Assembly (NCBI RefSeq): GCF_001399685.1
Contig: NZ_JTHN01000084.1
Location: forward strand, 26,111-90,110
Source: Paenibacillus sp. A3
GTDB taxonomy: Bacteria; Bacillota; Bacilli; Paenibacillales; NBRC-103111
Length of the DNA: 64,000 bases
Direction of reading: 5' to 3'
Shown: piece by piece, positions 56,341 through 64,000 of the stretch
How positions within the stretch are numbered: position 1 is the first letter of the stretch
Layout of the letters: each line of letters begins with the position of its first letter
Notes under the pieces: model-generated
Database searches by the model: none
What the model was told of the DNA's origin: nothing
What the model saw: only the letters and a program-made list of their open reading frames with translations
Program-made: the position numbers and the translations under genes

Positions 56341-56450
56341 CAAGTTTGTAAGGTACAATGTCATGCAAATCGATGGGACTGGCGTTTCCTTCGAGCTATA
56401 CTAGCGCTATAGACATCAAAGACAGCAACGAAGGAGGAACCGAACAAACG

Positions 56451-57227
56451 ATGAATGTACTAAGAGCGAAGGGACTCGGCAAAACGTACAGCTCCCCTGG
56501 AAATATCGTTTATCAAGCGTTGGAGGATATTGATTTGACGATCGAAGCGGGTGAGTTTGTCGGTGTCATGGGGCCGTCGGGAAGTGGGAAGACGACGCTG
56601 CTGAATCTGCTGGCGACGATTGACCGCCCGACGTCGGGGCGCATCGAGATCAACGGGGCCGAGCCGGCAGCGCTGAACGATAAGAAGCTGGCGTTATTCC
56701 GGCGGCGCGAGCTTGGCTTCGTGTTTCAGGATTTCAACCTGCTCGATACGTTGTCGATCAAGGAAAATATTATTTTGCCCCTCGTTCTGGAAGGGATGGC
56801 TCCCAACCTGATCGAGCAGCGGCTGGAGCCGCTTGCCGAGAGGCTGCAAATCGCCGGGCTGCTCGGCAAGCGCACGTATGAGGTATCCGGCGGGCAGAAG
56901 CAGCGCGCGGCGATTGCGCGGGCGCTTATTCACAAGCCGTCCTTGCTGCTGGCCGACGAATTGACCGGAAATCTCGATTCGAAGGCGGCCAAGGATGTCA
57001 TGGATGCGCTTCAAGAAATGAACGAGCACTTCCAGGCGACCGTGCTGATGGTCACGCACGATCCTTTCTCGGCAAGCTACTGCCGGCGCATCGTGTTTAT
57101 TAAAGACGGCAAGCTGTTCTCGGAATTGCGGCGAGGCACGAGCCGGCAAGTGTTTTTCCAACAAATCTTGGACGCGCTCAGCGTGCTGGGAGGGAATTTC
57201 GATGACGTTCCGCTCGCTCGCGCTTAG
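56451..57227 (+). CDS. BceA-like ABC transporter ATP-binding protein
   Basis: A 258-residue ATPase: Walker A GPSGSGKTT, Q-loop VFQDFNLLDT, signature VSGGQKQRAAIARAL, Walker B LLLADELTGNLDS (Leu where most have Pro) and H-loop VTHD. The C-terminus FFQQILDALSVLGG is typical of BceA. ATG at 56451 with AAGGAGG upstream (about 13 bases). Energises the permease that follows; overlaps it by 26 bases. Confidence 0.94.
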   Translation: MNVLRAKGLGKTYSSPGNIVYQALEDIDLTIEAGEFVGVMGPSGSGKTTLLNLLATIDRPTSGRIEINGAEPAALNDKKLALFRRRELGFVFQDFNLLDTLSIKENIILPLVLEGMAPNLIEQRLEPLAERLQIAGLLGKRTYEVSGGQKQRAAIARALIHKPSLLLADELTGNLDSKAAKDVMDALQEMNEHFQATVLMVTHDPFSASYCRRIVFIKDGKLFSELRRGTSRQVFFQQILDALSVLGGNFDDVPLARA

Positions 57228-58551
57228 CAACATTCGCGGCAATTGGCGGTCGTACGGCGCATTTTTTATGAGCAGCGTGTTTTCCGTCATGATCTTCTAC
57301 ATCTACGCCGCGTTTCTCGCTCATCCCGAGGTCGTGAGCGGCCGGCTCGTGGCCACCGCAAAAGTCAGACAGGGCATGGTGTTCTGCGAATATGTCATTG
57401 TCATCTTCTCGTTTCTGTTCGTGCTTTATTCCAACTCCGCGTTTCTGAAGACGCGACAGCAGGAGTTCGGCTTGTTCTCGCTGTTCGGGATGACCCGCGC
57501 GCAGCTCCGCAAGCTTATGCTGTATGAGAACGCGGCGATTGCGGCGCTGTCCATCGGAGCGGGTATCGGGCTTGGCATCCTGTTCAGCAAGCTGTTCTAT
57601 ATGGGGCTTGGCGTGCTGCTCGGGATGAGCGATACGATCCCGTTTGCCGTCCCGCAGCAAGCGGTGTGGGTTACCGCGGGAGGATTCTTCCTGGTGTTCA
57701 CGCTGATTTCGCTGTGGACGACGCTGCGAATGAGCCGTGCGGAAATCGCCGATCGGCTCAAAGCTTTGCGCAAGCCGAAAGGGCAGCTCGTCTATTCGCG
57801 TTGGCTTGCGCTGCTTGCGGTGGTCTGTCTGGGAACGGGCTACAGCCTGGCGCTGACGTTGAACGAAGCGTATTTCGATCTGAAGGTGCTGCTGATTCTG
57901 CTTACGGTGGTCCTCGGCACGTATCTTTTGTTTACACAGTTCAGCTTTTTGTTCCTGCGGCTGATCCGGAAGCGTGCGGGCATCTACTATGACCGTACGA
58001 ATATGCTCGTCTATGCTCAGCTTGGCTACAAAATGAAAGACAACGCCCGCGTGTTATTCGTCGTATCGATTTTGAGCGCGGTCATTTTAACGGCTTCCAG
58101 CGCGGTGTATATGCTTGCGGTCGCGGAGCAATACCAGGACCTGAAGACGCAATACGATAATGTCAGAGAAGTGATCGCCCTGACGATGTTTATCGGGCTC
58201 TTCATCAGCCTGCTGTTCTTTATCGCGTCCGGCAGCATGATGTATTTCAAGCTGTTTACGGAGCTGCAGGAGGATCGGGCGTCATTCAAGGCTTTGACCC
58301 GAATCGGCATCACCGTGGATGAAATTCGCAAAATCGTCGTTCCGCAGGTCGGCGTCATGTTCTTCGCTCCCTGTCTGATCGGCATTGCCCACGCACTGGT
58401 TGCGATGAAAGCACTGGATAACCTGCTTCATTTATCCAATTGGCTTTATTCGTTCGTCGTCATCGGCGTATATATGGCCATGCAGACGGTTTACTTTGTC
58501 GTCGCGTGCAGAGGTTATATGAAAAGCGTGCTGCGCGGCGCAGCTTCGTAA
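57202..58551 (+). CDS. Short BceB-like permease without the large extracellular domain
   Basis: A 449-residue FtsX-type permease. Family members of the BceB type are usually about 620-670 residues with a roughly 200-residue extracellular domain between spans 7 and 8. Here span 7 (AVILTASSAVYMLAVAEQ) is followed after only about 20 residues (YQDLKTQYDNVREVIAL) by span 8 (MFIGLFISLLFFIASGSMMY), with the frame intact. N- and C-terminal parts match BceB well (NIRGNWRSYGAFFMSSVFSV; YFKLFTELQEDRASFKALTR). GGGAGGG 7 bases before ATG. Confidence 0.9.
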   Translation: MTFRSLALSNIRGNWRSYGAFFMSSVFSVMIFYIYAAFLAHPEVVSGRLVATAKVRQGMVFCEYVIVIFSFLFVLYSNSAFLKTRQQEFGLFSLFGMTRAQLRKLMLYENAAIAALSIGAGIGLGILFSKLFYMGLGVLLGMSDTIPFAVPQQAVWVTAGGFFLVFTLISLWTTLRMSRAEIADRLKALRKPKGQLVYSRWLALLAVVCLGTGYSLALTLNEAYFDLKVLLILLTVVLGTYLLFTQFSFLFLRLIRKRAGIYYDRTNMLVYAQLGYKMKDNARVLFVVSILSAVILTASSAVYMLAVAEQYQDLKTQYDNVREVIALTMFIGLFISLLFFIASGSMMYFKLFTELQEDRASFKALTRIGITVDEIRKIVVPQVGVMFFAPCLIGIAHALVAMKALDNLLHLSNWLYSFVVIGVYMAMQTVYFVVACRGYMKSVLRGAAS

Positions 58552-58596
58552 GGGACATAGACAAACTGAAGGACTGAACGAAGGAGACAAGACGAG

Positions 58597-60093
58597 ATGA
58601 AAACTTTTTACGCAAAATGTTTCCATATTTTTCTTATAATGATAATAATTTCTGGATTGATCCTATCCCCGCTATTGGCTAAGGCAGGAGAGAAAGCCTT
58701 TCAGATCGATCCCGCCAAAATCGATGCCTACGTCGAAGCGGCCATGGACAGGCTTCACATTCCGGGCGCGGCCTTGGGGATCGTCAAAGGCGACCGGACC
58801 GTCTATCTGAAGGGCTACGGCATCTCGGGCCCTGACCAAGCGCCTGTCACGCCGCAGACGCCTTTTGTCCTCGGTTCCACCAGCAAGTCGTTTACCGCCT
58901 TGGCGGTTATGCAGCAGGTAGAGGCAGGGAAAATTGAGCTTGATGCGCCGGTGCAGCGGTATTTGCCATACTTTCGAACCGCCGATGAGGCAGCTTCATC
59001 CAAAATAACCGTACGCCATTTATTGAATCAAACCAGCGGATTTTCCATCTATGCCGGCCGTAAAGGAATGGTAGAAGGGGACAAGCCGATCGAGCAGCAT
59101 ATCCGGGACCTGAACGTTACGCCGCTTGCCAAGCCCGCAGGCTCCGGGTATGAATATTCGAACATAAACTACAATATTCTTGGCGGGATCGTCCAAGCGG
59201 TCTCCGGAAAGCCGTATACCCAATATGTGAGCGACCATATTTTCAAGCCGCTGGCGATGAACCACAGCTACGCCGATCCGGAGCAAGCCCGGAATAACGG
59301 TCTGGCAACCGGATATCAGCCCGTTTTCGGCTATATGGTCCTAACCAAGCAATTGAATCACGAGGCGACCGTCGCGTCAGGCTACTTGATCTCCAGCGCC
59401 GAAGACATGTCGAATTACTTAATCGCTCAGCTGAACGGGGGCCGTTTCCAAGCCAGGACCGTCCTGTCCGAGCAAGGCGTCCGGCAAATGCACGAGCCTG
59501 GGGCATCGATTGCAGACGGCTTATTTTACGGCATGGGATGGAGCGTCAACAACAGCGTCATTTTTCATAACGGCATTACGGAGAATACGTATTCGTTTAT
59601 GGCGATGGATGGGGATTACGGCATCGTCCTGCTGATCAACGCCTATGATTTTCTCTCATCCTACGACGGCATCGTCTCGGGACTTAACGGAATTGTTCAC
59701 GGCCAGGAACGCTCGGCAGCCGAACTGCCCGATTATACGAAATCCTACGTGATTCTGGATCTGATTATGGCGGTTATTCTCGCTCTGATCCTCAGGTCCG
59801 TTTACAGCTTATGGACCTGGAAAACAAAATTTAAGGCGACGCCGCTGCGCATAACCGTGCATGCCGTGTCTATCGTGTTCCTGAATGTGCTGCTTCCTTT
59901 GACGGTATTGATTTATTTCCCTAAGCTGGACCCGGCTCCATGGTCGGTCGTCACGCTGTTTTTTCCCGGCGCGGGACACGCGCTCTTGTTCATCCCCATC
60001 GTATTGTTGGGTCTGGGAGCGATCAAAACCGTTTTGCTCCTCCGCAGCGGCTTAGGGAGTAAGCGATCTGCTGTGAGGAGGGTGACCGCATGA
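58597..60093 (+). CDS. Serine beta-lactamase-like hydrolase with C-terminal membrane domain
   Basis: A 498-residue secreted, membrane-held enzyme of the class C beta-lactamase/D-Ala carboxypeptidase fold. Signal/anchor at 8-30 (IFLIMIIISGLILSPLLAK), catalytic STSKSF near 95 (SxxK), YSNINYN near 190 (YxN) and the HNG triad element in VIFHNGITEN. After about 385 there are four membrane spans. It follows the BceB-like gene by 45 bases, so it is probably part of the same peptide-defence operon, perhaps acting on a peptide or lipopeptide. Confidence 0.88.
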   Translation: MKTFYAKCFHIFLIMIIISGLILSPLLAKAGEKAFQIDPAKIDAYVEAAMDRLHIPGAALGIVKGDRTVYLKGYGISGPDQAPVTPQTPFVLGSTSKSFTALAVMQQVEAGKIELDAPVQRYLPYFRTADEAASSKITVRHLLNQTSGFSIYAGRKGMVEGDKPIEQHIRDLNVTPLAKPAGSGYEYSNINYNILGGIVQAVSGKPYTQYVSDHIFKPLAMNHSYADPEQARNNGLATGYQPVFGYMVLTKQLNHEATVASGYLISSAEDMSNYLIAQLNGGRFQARTVLSEQGVRQMHEPGASIADGLFYGMGWSVNNSVIFHNGITENTYSFMAMDGDYGIVLLINAYDFLSSYDGIVSGLNGIVHGQERSAAELPDYTKSYVILDLIMAVILALILRSVYSLWTWKTKFKATPLRITVHAVSIVFLNVLLPLTVLIYFPKLDPAPWSVVTLFFPGAGHALLFIPIVLLGLGAIKTVLLLRSGLGSKRSAVRRVTA

Positions 60094-60215
60094 TGAAGGT
60101 GTTGGAAAATCTGGCCGCCGCCGCGATGACCACGGCCATCGTCAGCTTGCTGCTCCACGCTCCGTTTGTGAACGGCCGGCCGTTAATGGACATGATCCGG
60201 GCTTTGTTTTCATAG
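60090..60215 (+). CDS. 41-residue membrane peptide
   Basis: A short frame starting MMKVLENLAAAAMTTAIVSL and ending MDMIRALFS, with one hydrophobic helix. GAGGAGGG lies 8 bases upstream and the ATG overlaps the hydrolase stop, so it is translationally coupled. Unrecognised; possibly a small accessory subunit. Confidence 0.6.
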   Translation: MMKVLENLAAAAMTTAIVSLLLHAPFVNGRPLMDMIRALFS

Positions 60216-60294
60216 ATTGTCCTGTTTCTGGGCGGGTGGTTCCTTCCTTCGTGATCCGGCTCATAGCTTTCCGAAACGATACGGAGTAGGATTC

Positions 60295-60684
60295 ATGTAT
60301 CCGAGGGGGTACAGAACAGTGGAAAATAATAGTAATGACTACGGGATTCGAATCGATTCGTGTCGGGCGGGAAACGATTATGTGTTTCTGATCACCGGGG
60401 GAGAAGCGCATGTGGGCGCGGTCGCCTGCGCTTACCGGCATGAAGGGGAGGTCCGGTCGGAGACGATATCCGTCCCCGGACACCGGGAAGGGGAGCTGGT
60501 CAAGGAGTTGGCTGAAAGCGCAGCGTCGAAGCTGCGCCATCGTGCCGTCGTCATTATGGGAATCCACATCGATCATGCGACGAAGCAGGATATTGCACAA
60601 ATTATCGCTCTCGTCCATGAGAAGATGAAGGCCGCTCTCGAAAGCTGCATCCAGGACAACGGAGCCGCACAGTTGAAGCTGTGA
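60295..60684 (+). CDS. Small soluble protein, possibly LpdD-like
   Basis: About 129 residues from ATG 60295 (GGAG 8 bases upstream); GTG 60319 with GAGGGGG is an equally good start. Blocks DYGIRIDSCRAGNDYVFLIT, GGEAHVGAVACAY and VVIMGIHIDHATKQDIAQII resemble the small prenylated-flavin chaperone LpdD-like family; this is a memory-based guess. No membrane segment. The terminator hairpin contains its stop codon. Confidence 0.6.
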   Translation: MYPRGYRTVENNSNDYGIRIDSCRAGNDYVFLITGGEAHVGAVACAYRHEGEVRSETISVPGHREGELVKELAESAASKLRHRAVVIMGIHIDHATKQDIAQIIALVHEKMKAALESCIQDNGAAQLKL

Positions 60685-60694
60685 CGGCTCTTTT
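60662..60694 (+). terminator. Terminator overlapping a stop codon
   Basis: GAGCCGCACAG ... CTGTGACGGCTC (one bulge) then TTTT. The TGA stop at 60682-60684 lies in the right arm. Confidence 0.85.
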
Positions 60695-60746
60695 CGTCAA
60701 AAGTGATCTCTAATATGAGGCGAGGGTCGATAGGCGAGCCTAGTCA

Positions 60747-62180
60747 TCAGGCGGCCGCCTTTTGCCGGTTTTGCAAACCCAGAATGAACAAGAACGTTAC
60801 GATGCTTAAGGCAATGCTGCACACGAGGGCGATGACGAAGGCTTGCATGTACGGCTCTGTGCCGTGTCCGGTCAGGAAGGAGAAGAAAATCGTGCCGATG
60901 ACCGCGACCCCGAGTACGTTGGCGGTCTGCATGCAGGTCGTGAGCACACCGGAGGCGGAGCCTGCATACTGGCTGGGAATGCCCGACAAGATCGTCTTCA
61001 TCAGAGGAGACGCGACGAGCCCTTGACCCCATCCGATCAACAGAAACGGAATCAGCAGCGGCAGCCAATCAAGCGCCGCGCCGCCTGCGTTTATGATCCA
61101 GATCACGGCGGCATAACCGGCGGCCATGAGCCATGCGCCCCACTTAAGAACGGCCGTCCCTGCGCGATTCAGCCATTTCGGAGCCAGCAAGGAAGCCGCG
61201 AAGAAGGCGATGCCGATCGGCATAAAGGCCGCGGCGGATTGCATGGGAGACAGCATCAGCCCATCCTGCAGCGTGATCGAGACGGTGAGAAAAAAGCCCG
61301 AATTCCCTAACTGGAAAGCGATAAGCGCCAAAACACCGACGGTAAACGACCTTTCCTGGAAGATGGCTACCGGGATGAGCGGGGATTTCCCGCTGCGAAG
61401 CAGCTTTTTCTCATGCCAAACGAACGCGAGAAGAAACGCAATGCCTCCCAGAAAGCTGGCATAGACCCAAAGGGGCCAACCGGCTTCCCTTCCGACAACC
61501 ATAGGATAAATGCACAGCAGCAAGCTGCACGTCAGGAGGACGATCCCCCATACGTCGATATTCTTTTTGTCGCTGGAACGGTTTTCCCGGACTAAGGGGA
61601 TGATCAGCAGAACGGCCAGCAGACCGATTGGAATATTGATCAAAAAGACGCTGCGCCATCCCAATCCGAGCGCATCGAAGTGGAGCAGCATGCCGCCGAC
61701 GATCTGTCCGGCGATTAACCCCAGACCGCTAACCGCACCGTATAGACCGATCGCTTTGCCCTTTTCCTCCGGAGGGAAGATGACATGGATGATGGACAGC
61801 ACTTGCGGGATCAGGATCGCTGCGCCGATCCCTTGAATTACGCGCGAGAATATAAGGAACGGCGCTCCCGTCGCGATGCCGCACAAAGCCGACGCCGCGA
61901 CGAACAGGATCATGCCGAGAATGAAGCTTTTTTTCCTGCCGATCCAGTCGCCGATCCGTGCCCCTGGGATGAGCAGCACCGCATAGCTGAGAACGTACGC
62001 GGCAACGATAAACTGGATTTGGGTAGACGAGGCTTGAAGCTGGCTTTGGATCGACGGGATGGCGACATTGACAATAAACGAATCGAGAATAACCATAAAT
62101 GTGCCCAGCAGCAAAACGGATAAGGCCCACCATCTTTTCGCTTCCAGAGGTTGGGAAGCATTAACATTTGCCTGATTCAT
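60747..62180 (-). CDS. DHA2-family MFS efflux pump
   Basis: A 477-residue, 14-span drug:proton antiporter of the EmrB/QacA group. Diagnostic: VLLLGTFMVILDSFIVNVAI (motif D1), PGARIGDWIGRKKSFI (motif A) and GLIAGQIVGGML (motif C-like). ATG at 62180 has AAAGGAG 9 bases upstream; the longer frame begins without a site. The 5' leader of about 145 bases holds a six-codon leader peptide and a palindromic operator, so expression is probably inducible. No regulator gene adjoins. Confidence 0.93.
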   Translation of the reverse strand: MNQANVNASQPLEAKRWWALSVLLLGTFMVILDSFIVNVAIPSIQSQLQASSTQIQFIVAAYVLSYAVLLIPGARIGDWIGRKKSFILGMILFVAASALCGIATGAPFLIFSRVIQGIGAAILIPQVLSIIHVIFPPEEKGKAIGLYGAVSGLGLIAGQIVGGMLLHFDALGLGWRSVFLINIPIGLLAVLLIIPLVRENRSSDKKNIDVWGIVLLTCSLLLCIYPMVVGREAGWPLWVYASFLGGIAFLLAFVWHEKKLLRSGKSPLIPVAIFQERSFTVGVLALIAFQLGNSGFFLTVSITLQDGLMLSPMQSAAAFMPIGIAFFAASLLAPKWLNRAGTAVLKWGAWLMAAGYAAVIWIINAGGAALDWLPLLIPFLLIGWGQGLVASPLMKTILSGIPSQYAGSASGVLTTCMQTANVLGVAVIGTIFFSFLTGHGTEPYMQAFVIALVCSIALSIVTFLFILGLQNRQKAAA

Positions 62181-62274
62181 TGATGAATCTCCTTTGAAGT
62201 GATTTAAGTAGTATTTTTGGGTACCACCAACAGTAAGACAAAAAAATAAGGTCAAACGTCTTCTTAATAAAAAT

Positions 62275-62295
62275 TTAAAACAACAGCATGTGCAT
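62275..62295 (-). CDS. Six-codon leader peptide of the efflux pump gene
   Basis: ATG start at 62295 with a perfect AAAGGAGG 7 bases upstream; reads MHMLLF then TAA. It lies about 30 bases after the predicted transcription start. Short leader peptides before resistance genes often act by drug-induced ribosome stalling; here that is inference. Confidence 0.6.
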   Translation of the reverse strand: MHMLLF

Positions 62296-62316
62296 GAGTA
62301 AGCCTCCTTTATTTTT

Positions 62317-62338
62317 AGTGGTGTTTTATAATACTACT
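62317..62338. promoter_or_regulatory. Predicted operator over the efflux pump promoter
   Basis: A 22-base imperfect palindrome, ends AGTGGTGT / ATACTACT, covering the -10 box. Confidence 0.5.
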
Positions 62339-62359
62339 CATATTTAATTGGATTGTCAA
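62331..62359 (-). promoter_or_regulatory. Sigma-A promoter of the efflux pump gene
   Basis: Minus strand: TTGACA (62354-62359), 17-base spacer, TAGTAT (62331-62336). Confidence 0.75.
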
Positions 62360-62482
62360 TGACGTTCCTGTGATTTTTTAAGCGGATTTTCATGCAAACC
62401 CGTGGAGTTAGCGGAAATTTCGTCTTGTACAACCCCCAAAATACTTCGTCGCTATAAAGCAAAGATGCTTTAAATCATGTTC

Positions 62483-62510
62483 TTGTATTTCATGCTTGTT
62501 TCGTTATAAA
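62483..62510 (+). promoter_or_regulatory. Promoter of the T-box leader
   Basis: TTGTAT (62483-62488), 16-base spacer, TATAAA (62505-62510). Confidence 0.55.
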
Positions 62511-62543
62511 ATGCATCTTAATTAAATCAACTGAATGTTCTGA

Positions 62544-62820
62544 CAAGCGATGAAGGAGAGAGTAAGCGAAGAACGCTTCTTGCCAGGGACGGTGTGCCGG
62601 CGACTGAGAGCACCCGACGAAGCACTGCGCTGAAGTTCACTCCCGAGCTGGTGCCTGATGAGCGGCCTGATCGACAAGGCTTCTTGTAGGGTTACCCGTG
62701 GGTCCTGCGTTAAAGGATGGAAAGTGAGAAGAGCACTCCGGTTCGTTTTGCGAAGGGAGCGCACTTCTAATAAGGGTGGTACCACGGCTCCTCGTCCCTT
62801 GCGACGGGGGGCCTTTTTAT
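62544..62820 (+). ncRNA. T-box riboswitch leader, probably Phe-specific
   Basis: The T-box sequence AAGGGTGGTACCACG is at 62772-62786. The stem I region begins near GGAGAGAGTAAGCG. In the 3' strand of stem I, GAAG-TTC-ACTCC places a UUC (Phe) triplet where specifier codons lie. The terminator at 62786-62819 competes with the antiterminator. Uncharged tRNA binding would allow read-through into the DAHP synthase gene. T-box identity is certain; the Phe specifier is a reading by eye. Confidence 0.93.
62786..62819 (+). terminator. Conditional terminator of the T-box
   Basis: Arms GGCTCCTCGTC and GACGGGGGGCC (with G-U pairs) followed by five T. Its left arm overlaps the T-box sequence. Confidence 0.9.
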
Positions 62821-62856
62821 GTTCCAACAAAAAACAATTCAAGGAGCGGATGAGAA

Positions 62857-63933
62857 ATGAACGAACAAAGTTTAGAACTTTTACGCCAAAAATTGGACGA
62901 AACGAACCGCCAGCTTCTGGAGCTGTTGTCGGAACGCGCCACGATTGTCCAGGAAATTGGAAACATCAAAGAGAAGCAGGGCATTCCGAAATTCGACCCT
63001 GTACGGGAGAAGCAAATGCTGACGGAGCTGGTAGCCAGCAATAAAGGTCCTTTCACCGACGAGACGATCCGCCACCTGTTCAAGCAAATTTTCCAGGCTT
63101 CGCTGAATCTTCAGGTAACCGATCATAAGAAGCAGCTTCTGGTCAGCCGGAAGAAGCAAAAGGAAGATACCGTCGTTATGTTGGGCGACGATGTGAAGGT
63201 CGGCGGAGGAAGTCCCGTTCTGATTGCTGGACCTTGCTCCGTGGAGAGCTACGATCAGACGCGGACGGTAGCCGCGGCCCTGAAGCAGGCGGGGATTACC
63301 GTGCTGCGCGGAGGGGCGTTTAAGCCGAGAACTTCACCTTACGATTTTCAGGGACTGGGCATCGAGGGGCTCAAAATCTTGAAGGAAGTCGGCGACGAAT
63401 TCGGTCTGAAAACGATCAGCGAAATCGTAGATCCTGCTCATGTGGAGTTGGCCTGCGAATATATCGACGTCATTCAGATCGGCGCTCGCAATATGCAAAA
63501 CTTCGAGCTGCTGAAAGCGGCGGGCGAGGTGCGCAAGCCGATTCTGCTCAAGCGCGGGCTGGCGGCGACGATCGACGAATTTCTTCATGCGGCCGAGTAT
63601 ATATTGGCCCGCGGCAACACGCAGGTCATGCTCATCGAACGCGGCATTCGCACGTACGAAAAGGCGACGCGCAACACGCTCGATATTTCCGCCGTGCCGA
63701 TCCTGAAGCAGGAAAGCCATCTGCCGGTGCTTGTCGACGTCACGCACTCGACAGGACGCAAAGACATTCTTGCCCCATGCGCAAAAGCGGCTTTAGCCGC
63801 CGGTGCCGACGGGGTCATGGTCGAGGTGCATCCGGATCCGGCCACGGCATTGTCCGATGCCGCCCAGCAGCTCAATATCGAGGAGTTTGGGGATTTTTAT
63901 GCCCAGGTGCGGGAGTCCGGCCTTCTTGGGTAG
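62857..63933 (+). CDS. aroA: Bifunctional DAHP synthase / chorismate mutase
   Basis: A 358-residue enzyme (aroA in Bacillus subtilis nomenclature). Residues 1-85 form an AroQ-type chorismate mutase ([33 protein letters not shown]). Residues from about 105 form the DAHP synthase barrel ([75 protein letters not shown]). It catalyses the first step of the aromatic pathway; the mutase domain serves as catalyst and feedback sensor. Controlled by the T-box upstream. AAGGAG before ATG. Confidence 0.96.
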   Translation: MNEQSLELLRQKLDETNRQLLELLSERATIVQEIGNIKEKQGIPKFDPVREKQMLTELVASNKGPFTDETIRHLFKQIFQASLNLQVTDHKKQLLVSRKKQKEDTVVMLGDDVKVGGGSPVLIAGPCSVESYDQTRTVAAALKQAGITVLRGGAFKPRTSPYDFQGLGIEGLKILKEVGDEFGLKTISEIVDPAHVELACEYIDVIQIGARNMQNFELLKAAGEVRKPILLKRGLAATIDEFLHAAEYILARGNTQVMLIERGIRTYEKATRNTLDISAVPILKQESHLPVLVDVTHSTGRKDILAPCAKAALAAGADGVMVEVHPDPATALSDAAQQLNIEEFGDFYAQVRESGLLG

Positions 63934-63949
63934 ATGATATAGGTTCTGA

Positions 63950-64000
63950 TTGTTGAGAAAGTGGGCAATTGTGAGAATGGAGTTACGAGGGGGTGGGGTA
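63950..64000 (+). repeat. Palindromic interspersed element, copy 2 (cut by window end)
   Basis: Starts TTGTTGAGAAAGTGGGC (16 of 17 bases as copy 1), then a divergent 18-base stretch, then ACGAGGGGGTGGGGTA identical to 53884-53899. Same orientation and same distance after a stop codon (16 bases) as copy 1 (12 bases). Confidence 0.85.

Overview
The window looks like a chromosomal segment of a mid-GC Firmicute of the Paenibacillus type. Strong Shine-Dalgarno sites, TTG/GTG starts, a T-box leader, a B12-dependent ribonucleotide reductase, BceRS/BceAB-type antimicrobial peptide modules and an NRPS gene all fit. No rRNA, tRNA, CRISPR array or complete insertion sequence was seen. The assignment to Paenibacillus is inference from gene style, not a database match.

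Layout. 1-1805: 3' end of nrdJ and its terminator. 1810-2400: a gene-poor gap with a strikingly GC-rich, broken gene fragment. 2417-4240: membrane glycerophosphodiesterase. 4417-6347 (minus): YtrA-like GntR regulator, ABC ATPase and membrane protein, divergent from 6594-9625, an AT-rich ABC ATPase/FtsX-like permease pair. The two divergent promoters carry the same 24-bp operator. 9832-10551: SDR enzyme. 10794-20245: a two-module NRPS translationally coupled to a GT17-type glycosyltransferase. 20481-24343: Tat-exported beta-helix protein and a GntR/solute-binding-domain fusion. 24361-25575 (minus): MFS exporter.

25730-31105 is the best candidate for a little-described system: a strong promoter, an 8-bp tandem repeat in the leader, a DUF6530-like protein, a MoxR-type AAA+ ATPase, a vWA protein with no convincing start (an A9 run could join the two by a -1 shift), a degenerate GIY-YIG-like protein and a coiled-coil protein ending in a DUF2325-like domain. 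31334-35689 is a disaccharide phosphorolysis unit (GH65 phosphorylase, beta-phosphoglucomutase, LacI regulator) tied together by three LacI-type palindromes. 35863-38605 pairs an exported HAD phosphatase with an ethanolamine-type permease. 39488-41320 is asparagine synthetase, followed by a 53-residue acidic protein. 41870-44404 is UvrA2; then a MerR regulator convergent with two tandem imine reductases whose promoter shares a motif with the merR promoter.

47262-49459 holds an FAD monooxygenase frameshifted at a C7 run, with two TetR-type operators and a TetR gene. 49494-53833 is an envelope-stress module (two-component system, BcrAB-like transporter, UppP) with four TTAAGA-type direct repeats at an exact 11-bp period before the transporter. 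54506-60215 is a BceRS/BceAB-like module whose permease lacks the usual large extracellular domain, followed by a serine hydrolase and a 41-residue membrane peptide. 60747-62180 (minus) is a DHA2 efflux pump preceded by a six-codon leader peptide. 62544-63933 is a T-box-controlled DAHP synthase/chorismate mutase. A long palindromic element lies just 3' of uppP, and the start of a second copy lies just 3' of the DAHP synthase gene at the window edge.
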